From: a virus
IMG/VR virus record: IMGVR_UViG_3300031857_001453
Coordinates: 1-23,180 of that record
Direction: 5' to 3' (one strand)
Length of the DNA stretch: 23,180 nucleotides
Part shown: in pieces, positions 21,201-23,180 of the stretch
How positions within the stretch are numbered: the stretch's first letter is position 1
Layout: every line of letters begins with the position of its first letter
Notes under the pieces: generated by a model
Told to the model about the DNA's origin: nothing
Databases searched by the model: none
The model's input: only the letters and a program-made list of their open reading frames with translations
Translations under genes and position numbers: made by a program

Positions 21201-21319
21201 AACTTACAAAGGTAGCCACAATAATTTTGAGAGCAATCTTAGTATTGTTCCTCGTGATAGGGTTACCTTTGTTAGTTATTAAATGGCTGGTAACATACCT
21301 ATGGATTACGAGTTTGTAG
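21197..21319 (+). CDS. Tiny single-pass membrane protein
   Basis: A 40-residue protein (MKLTKVATIILRAILVLFLV...) with one clear membrane segment at about 8-29, followed by KW and a second short hydrophobic end (TYLWITSL). The ATG overlaps the previous stop in ATGA, so translation by coupling is likely. Function unknown; small phage membrane proteins may act in lysis control or superinfection exclusion. Confidence 0.5.
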   Translation: MKLTKVATIILRAILVLFLVIGLPLLVIKWLVTYLWITSL

Positions 21320-21405
21320 AACTTTATTTTTGGATTCCGTATGCACTAATTTTGCTATGGTTCTTATATACGGCAACCAAAGATTCTGAAAAAAAAGATA
21401 AATAA
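21283..21405 (+). CDS. Tiny membrane protein, start uncertain
   Basis: Up to 40 residues from the ATG at 21283, or 34 from 21301 (MDYEFVELYF...). It has a hydrophobic segment (YFWIPYALILLWFLY) and a Lys/Asp-rich tail (TKDSEKKDK). It overlaps the preceding tiny membrane gene in another frame, an arrangement seen in some phage membrane-protein pairs such as spanins; but no lipobox or coiled coil is seen. Ribosome binding site weak at both starts. Confidence 0.42.
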   Translation: MAGNIPMDYEFVELYFWIPYALILLWFLYTATKDSEKKDK

Positions 21406-21408
21406 AGC

Positions 21409-21437
21409 GTGACTATTGCCTAGTCATCGGTTATAGT
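21409..21437 (+). promoter_or_regulatory. GTGACT-N17-TATAGT promoter
   Basis: GTGACT (21409-21414) and TATAGT (21432-21437) are separated by 17 nt ending ATCGGT. ATG at 21445 lies 7 nt after the -10, predicting a leaderless mRNA. Confidence 0.82.
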
Positions 21438-21444
21438 AGGTAAC

Positions 21445-21897
21445 ATGAGCAAGCAATGCCGAGTCTACTGGAACTTCCACAAGAAGTGTTGGTCTGTTCA
21501 AACCAAGACTGACAAGGGTTGGCGTGTTACGAGCCATAAGGAACATTTGTTACTTAAGAACCCTAAGTTCAAAGTATCCGAGAGTGGTCGTAACAAAGTT
21601 CTTTCTGAGCGTAGGAAGAATGTTCATGCTTTCATCTATGGTAATCTTGTAGATGATAATTCAATTGCTTGTAAGTTTCGCGGTAATGTTAACTACAATC
21701 CCTACAAGCACTTAGAATTTATGCTAGAGAATGATGGTAACTGTAATCCCATCAACTCGCATCCTGAGTATGTTTCAAACTCAGGTTATGTCTTCTTTGC
21801 AGTAATTGCAAAGCTAGTTTTAACGCAAGTGTCTGACAATAAAGCAAAAGCTAACTATAACTCTATCAATGTTCCCAAAGTTATTTGGGCTAACTAA
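21445..21897 (+). CDS. Protein of unknown function
   Basis: A 150-residue basic protein whose N-terminal half (VYWNFHKKCWSVQTK, GWRVTSH, ESGRNKV, RRKNVHAFIYG) follows a pattern seen in unannotated phage proteins. The RKNVHAF stretch is the best marker. The C-terminal half is Asn-rich. No catalytic residues recognised. Transcribed alone from its own promoter; the next promoter begins 16 nt after its stop. Confidence 0.62.
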   Translation: MSKQCRVYWNFHKKCWSVQTKTDKGWRVTSHKEHLLLKNPKFKVSESGRNKVLSERRKNVHAFIYGNLVDDNSIACKFRGNVNYNPYKHLEFMLENDGNCNPINSHPEYVSNSGYVFFAVIAKLVLTQVSDNKAKANYNSINVPKVIWAN

Positions 21898-21912
21898 TTT
21901 CTCAAAAAACCC

Positions 21913-21941
21913 GTGACCAAATCCTGCTGATCGGTTATAAT
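21913..21941 (+). promoter_or_regulatory. GTGACC-N17-TATAAT promoter
   Basis: GTGACC (21913-21918) and a perfect TATAAT (21936-21941) are separated by 17 nt. ATG at 21949 lies 7 nt after the -10. The stretch 21927-21952, including the ATG, is repeated exactly at 23056-23081. Confidence 0.85.
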
Positions 21942-21948
21942 ACCTACC

Positions 21949-22239
21949 ATGAGACTCTCACAACTGATCCGTGATCTAACCGTCCTAGAACAACAAGTTG
22001 GCGGCACTTACGATGTTAAGTTGCGCGTCGATGATAACAATGGCTTCGGCCATGAAATGACTAATTTCTGGATCGAACAACGAGTCAATGATATTGCCCT
22101 TGTTGCCGATACTGCTGAACTTATCTACGAAGACGAAGATACCCAAGACTCGCCTAGGATCATTCAGGTAGCAACCAAGACAATCCAAAACGGCAGGGTT
22201 TGGAATGGTGATGAAATCAAATCGGAACCTCACCAATGA
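21949..22239 (+). CDS. Small protein of unknown function
   Basis: A 96-residue acidic protein. The N-terminal LIRDLTVLEQQVGGTYDVKLRVDDN resembles the start of small phage proteins with a helix followed by a strand and turn. It has no known function. First gene of a three-gene coupled unit: its stop overlaps the next ATG (ATGA). No Shine-Dalgarno sequence; leaderless start predicted. Confidence 0.6.
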   Translation: MRLSQLIRDLTVLEQQVGGTYDVKLRVDDNNGFGHEMTNFWIEQRVNDIALVADTAELIYEDEDTQDSPRIIQVATKTIQNGRVWNGDEIKSEPHQ

Positions 22240-22433
22240 ATAATAAAGCAACATATATCCTGCTTGATTCTGGTTTGGAAGATACTTGGACTAAGTGTCC
22301 TATCTGTAACCAAACAGAATCTTGGAATGGAGAATTTCGTAGAAGTTTCGATACCTCTGCCGACTTCTTCGGTTATGTAGAAGACTTCTACAACAACGAA
22401 CACCCCTGTGCTTTTATCGAGTGCCACAAATGA
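22236..22433 (+). CDS. Small Cys-containing protein of unknown function
   Basis: A 65-residue protein with CPICNQ at residues 21-26 and two more Cys near the end (CAFIEC). A four-Cys zinc site is possible but spacing is wide. Acidic and aromatic otherwise. Start and stop codons both overlap neighbours in ATGA, so translation likely depends on coupling within the unit driven from 21913. Confidence 0.58.
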   Translation: MNNKATYILLDSGLEDTWTKCPICNQTESWNGEFRRSFDTSADFFGYVEDFYNNEHPCAFIECHK

Positions 22434-22684
22434 GTAACAACGAAACAACCTTCTCCCTCAACTACTCCCAAGTTTGGAATCACGGCTGGGAGGAAGGCGT
22501 GCGATACGCTGAAGTATCTAGGAAACTAGAGATCGCTGAATTGGAACTTAAGCTGAAGGAAACTGAAGAGAAACTTAATTATTTCCATGGTAGGTATGTA
22601 GAGGTTGCTGATCTCTGCAATCTTCGTTCTATCGAGATCGAAAACTTAAAGAAGCAGTTAAATAAATTCCCAAAAAACCCGTGA
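22430..22684 (+). CDS. Small coiled-coil protein of unknown function
   Basis: An 84-residue protein. Residues 26-50 (EVSRKLEIAELELKLKETEEKL) and 66-78 form a Leu/Glu/Lys heptad pattern typical of a coiled coil, so it may oligomerise. The ATG at 22430 is chosen over GTG at 22421 because it overlaps the upstream stop codon in ATGA. Its stop lies just inside the next promoter region. Confidence 0.58.
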   Translation: MSNNETTFSLNYSQVWNHGWEEGVRYAEVSRKLEIAELELKLKETEEKLNYFHGRYVEVADLCNLRSIEIENLKKQLNKFPKNP

Positions 22685-22709
22685 CTATCACCCGCTGATC
22701 GGTTATACT
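22681..22709 (+). promoter_or_regulatory. GTGACT-N17-TATACT promoter
   Basis: GTGACT (22681-22686) and TATACT (22704-22709) are separated by 17 nt ending GATCGGT. ATG at 22717 lies 7 nt after the -10. An A tract precedes the -35, which begins at the last codon of the upstream gene. Confidence 0.85.
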
Positions 22710-22716
22710 AAGCATC

Positions 22717-23022
22717 ATGAAGACCGCAACCTACAACAAGCCCTTGTCCGAGTCCACTATCCTGCAACTGGAAGCACAGCGTGATCATCTGATCAATACT
22801 AAAGAGGATAACTATCTTCTTAATCATATCAATAAAGTTCTTACTACTCCTACGGTAGGTGCATTGTCCGAAGAGTGGGCAGTCCGTGATTATCTAAATG
22901 ATATGGTAATCTCTCTCAAGGAGGAAGCTCAGAATCTGAATCACAGCCCTGAGACTCGTGAAGATTTTATCCGAGATGCCAAGAACATGAAAAAAGATCT
23001 AGAGTACGGCAGCAGAGGTTAA
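22717..23022 (+). CDS. Small protein of unknown function
   Basis: A 101-residue helical, charged protein (LSESTILQLEAQRDHLINTKEDNYLLNHI..., EEWAVRDYLNDMVISLKEEA). No motif recognised. Single-gene unit with its own leaderless-type promoter and another such promoter directly after it. Confidence 0.6.
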   Translation: MKTATYNKPLSESTILQLEAQRDHLINTKEDNYLLNHINKVLTTPTVGALSEEWAVRDYLNDMVISLKEEAQNLNHSPETREDFIRDAKNMKKDLEYGSRG

Positions 23023-23041
23023 ATAAATTCTCAAAAACCTC

Positions 23042-23070
23042 GTGACTGTCCCTTCCTGATCGGTTATAAT
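23042..23070 (+). promoter_or_regulatory. GTGACT-N17-TATAAT promoter
   Basis: GTGACT (23042-23047) and TATAAT (23065-23070) are separated by 17 nt. ATG at 23078 lies 7 nt after the -10, identical to the promoter at 21913 from CTGATCGGT through ATGA. Confidence 0.85.
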
Positions 23071-23077
23071 ACCTACC

Positions 23078-23180
23078 ATGAACGACAAAGCAACAAACCT
23101 ACTGATTGATCTCATGTCGGAAAAGATGCAAAGCAAGGATAAGGAGATCGCAGAGATGCGTATTATGCTGCGTAAGCAGA
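23078..23180 (+). CDS. Small protein, 5' part only
   Basis: The frame is open from the ATG at 23078 to the window edge (34 codons: MNDKATNLLIDLMSEKMQ...). The visible part is a charged helix with Met- and Lys-rich heptads, possibly coiled coil. It belongs to the same promoter-gene cassettes as its upstream neighbours. Function cannot be assigned from this fragment. Confidence 0.55.
   Translation, partial: MNDKATNLLIDLMSEKMQSKDKEIAEMRIMLRKQ

Noticed and set aside
1-23180. CRISPR array, insertion sequence or integrase/attachment site
   Set aside because: No regularly spaced direct repeats, transposase, integrase or terminal inverted repeats were seen. The repeated promoters are irregularly spaced and flank genes. 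The tRNA genes are complete, with no partial duplicate.

Overview
This window looks like part of a large tailed-phage genome with a T4-like replication and recombination core. All confident genes lie on the + strand, are tightly packed and often overlap by 4 to 50 nt. The core includes the C-terminal end of a gp46/Rad50-type ATPase, a single-subunit class II ribonucleotide reductase, a DnaB/gp41-type helicase, a gp32-like single-strand binding protein, a RecA/UvsX recombinase, a MazG-type pyrophosphohydrolase and a deaminase. There are no rRNA, ribosomal-protein or host metabolic genes. The host cannot be fixed from the sequence. Several promoters place the start codon where transcription should begin, which would fit a host that translates leaderless mRNA well, but this is only a hint.

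Layout. (1) 1-6035: nucleotide supply and DNA replication/recombination genes, with a predicted lipoprotein at the end, closed by an intrinsic terminator at 6059-6090. (2) 6091-12290: a visibly more AT-rich accessory cassette with a GT4-like glycosyltransferase, two GT2-like glycosyltransferases, a methyltransferase-GT2 fusion, a radical SAM protein and two further methyltransferases, closed by a strong terminator at 12340-12380. It looks like a glycan-building or glycan-decorating island inserted into the replication region. (3) 12406-14755: mazG-like gene, Cys-rich protein, deaminase, recombinase and a small gene, then a terminator. (4) 14767-17787: small unknown genes, a single-AAA Clp-type ATPase with a ClpP-docking-like tripeptide, and two small proteins with nearly the same N-terminus, then a terminator. 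(5) 17840-18381: six tRNA genes (Ile-TAT, Leu-TAA, Arg-TCT, Asn-GTT, Gly-TCC, Lys-TTT), with a structured 50-nt hairpin between the first two. (6) 18392-23180: an array of small, mostly unknown genes with a putative MSMEG_6728/endonuclease V-like protein, a sigma-like protein and a DUF4406-like protein.

The most striking signal is in region 6. Six near-identical promoters combine GTGAC(T/C), a 17-nt spacer and GGT-TAT(A)(A/G/C)T. In five of them exactly 7 nt separate the -10 from the ATG, with no Shine-Dalgarno sequence, so the mRNAs should be leaderless. A second motif, CTATTATGGATGA and relatives, recurs before transcription units elsewhere and mostly lacks a -35. Other points for follow-up are the Clp-like ATPase with an IGF loop, the paired N-termini resembling T4 capsid-targeting sequences, and several odd tRNA features.
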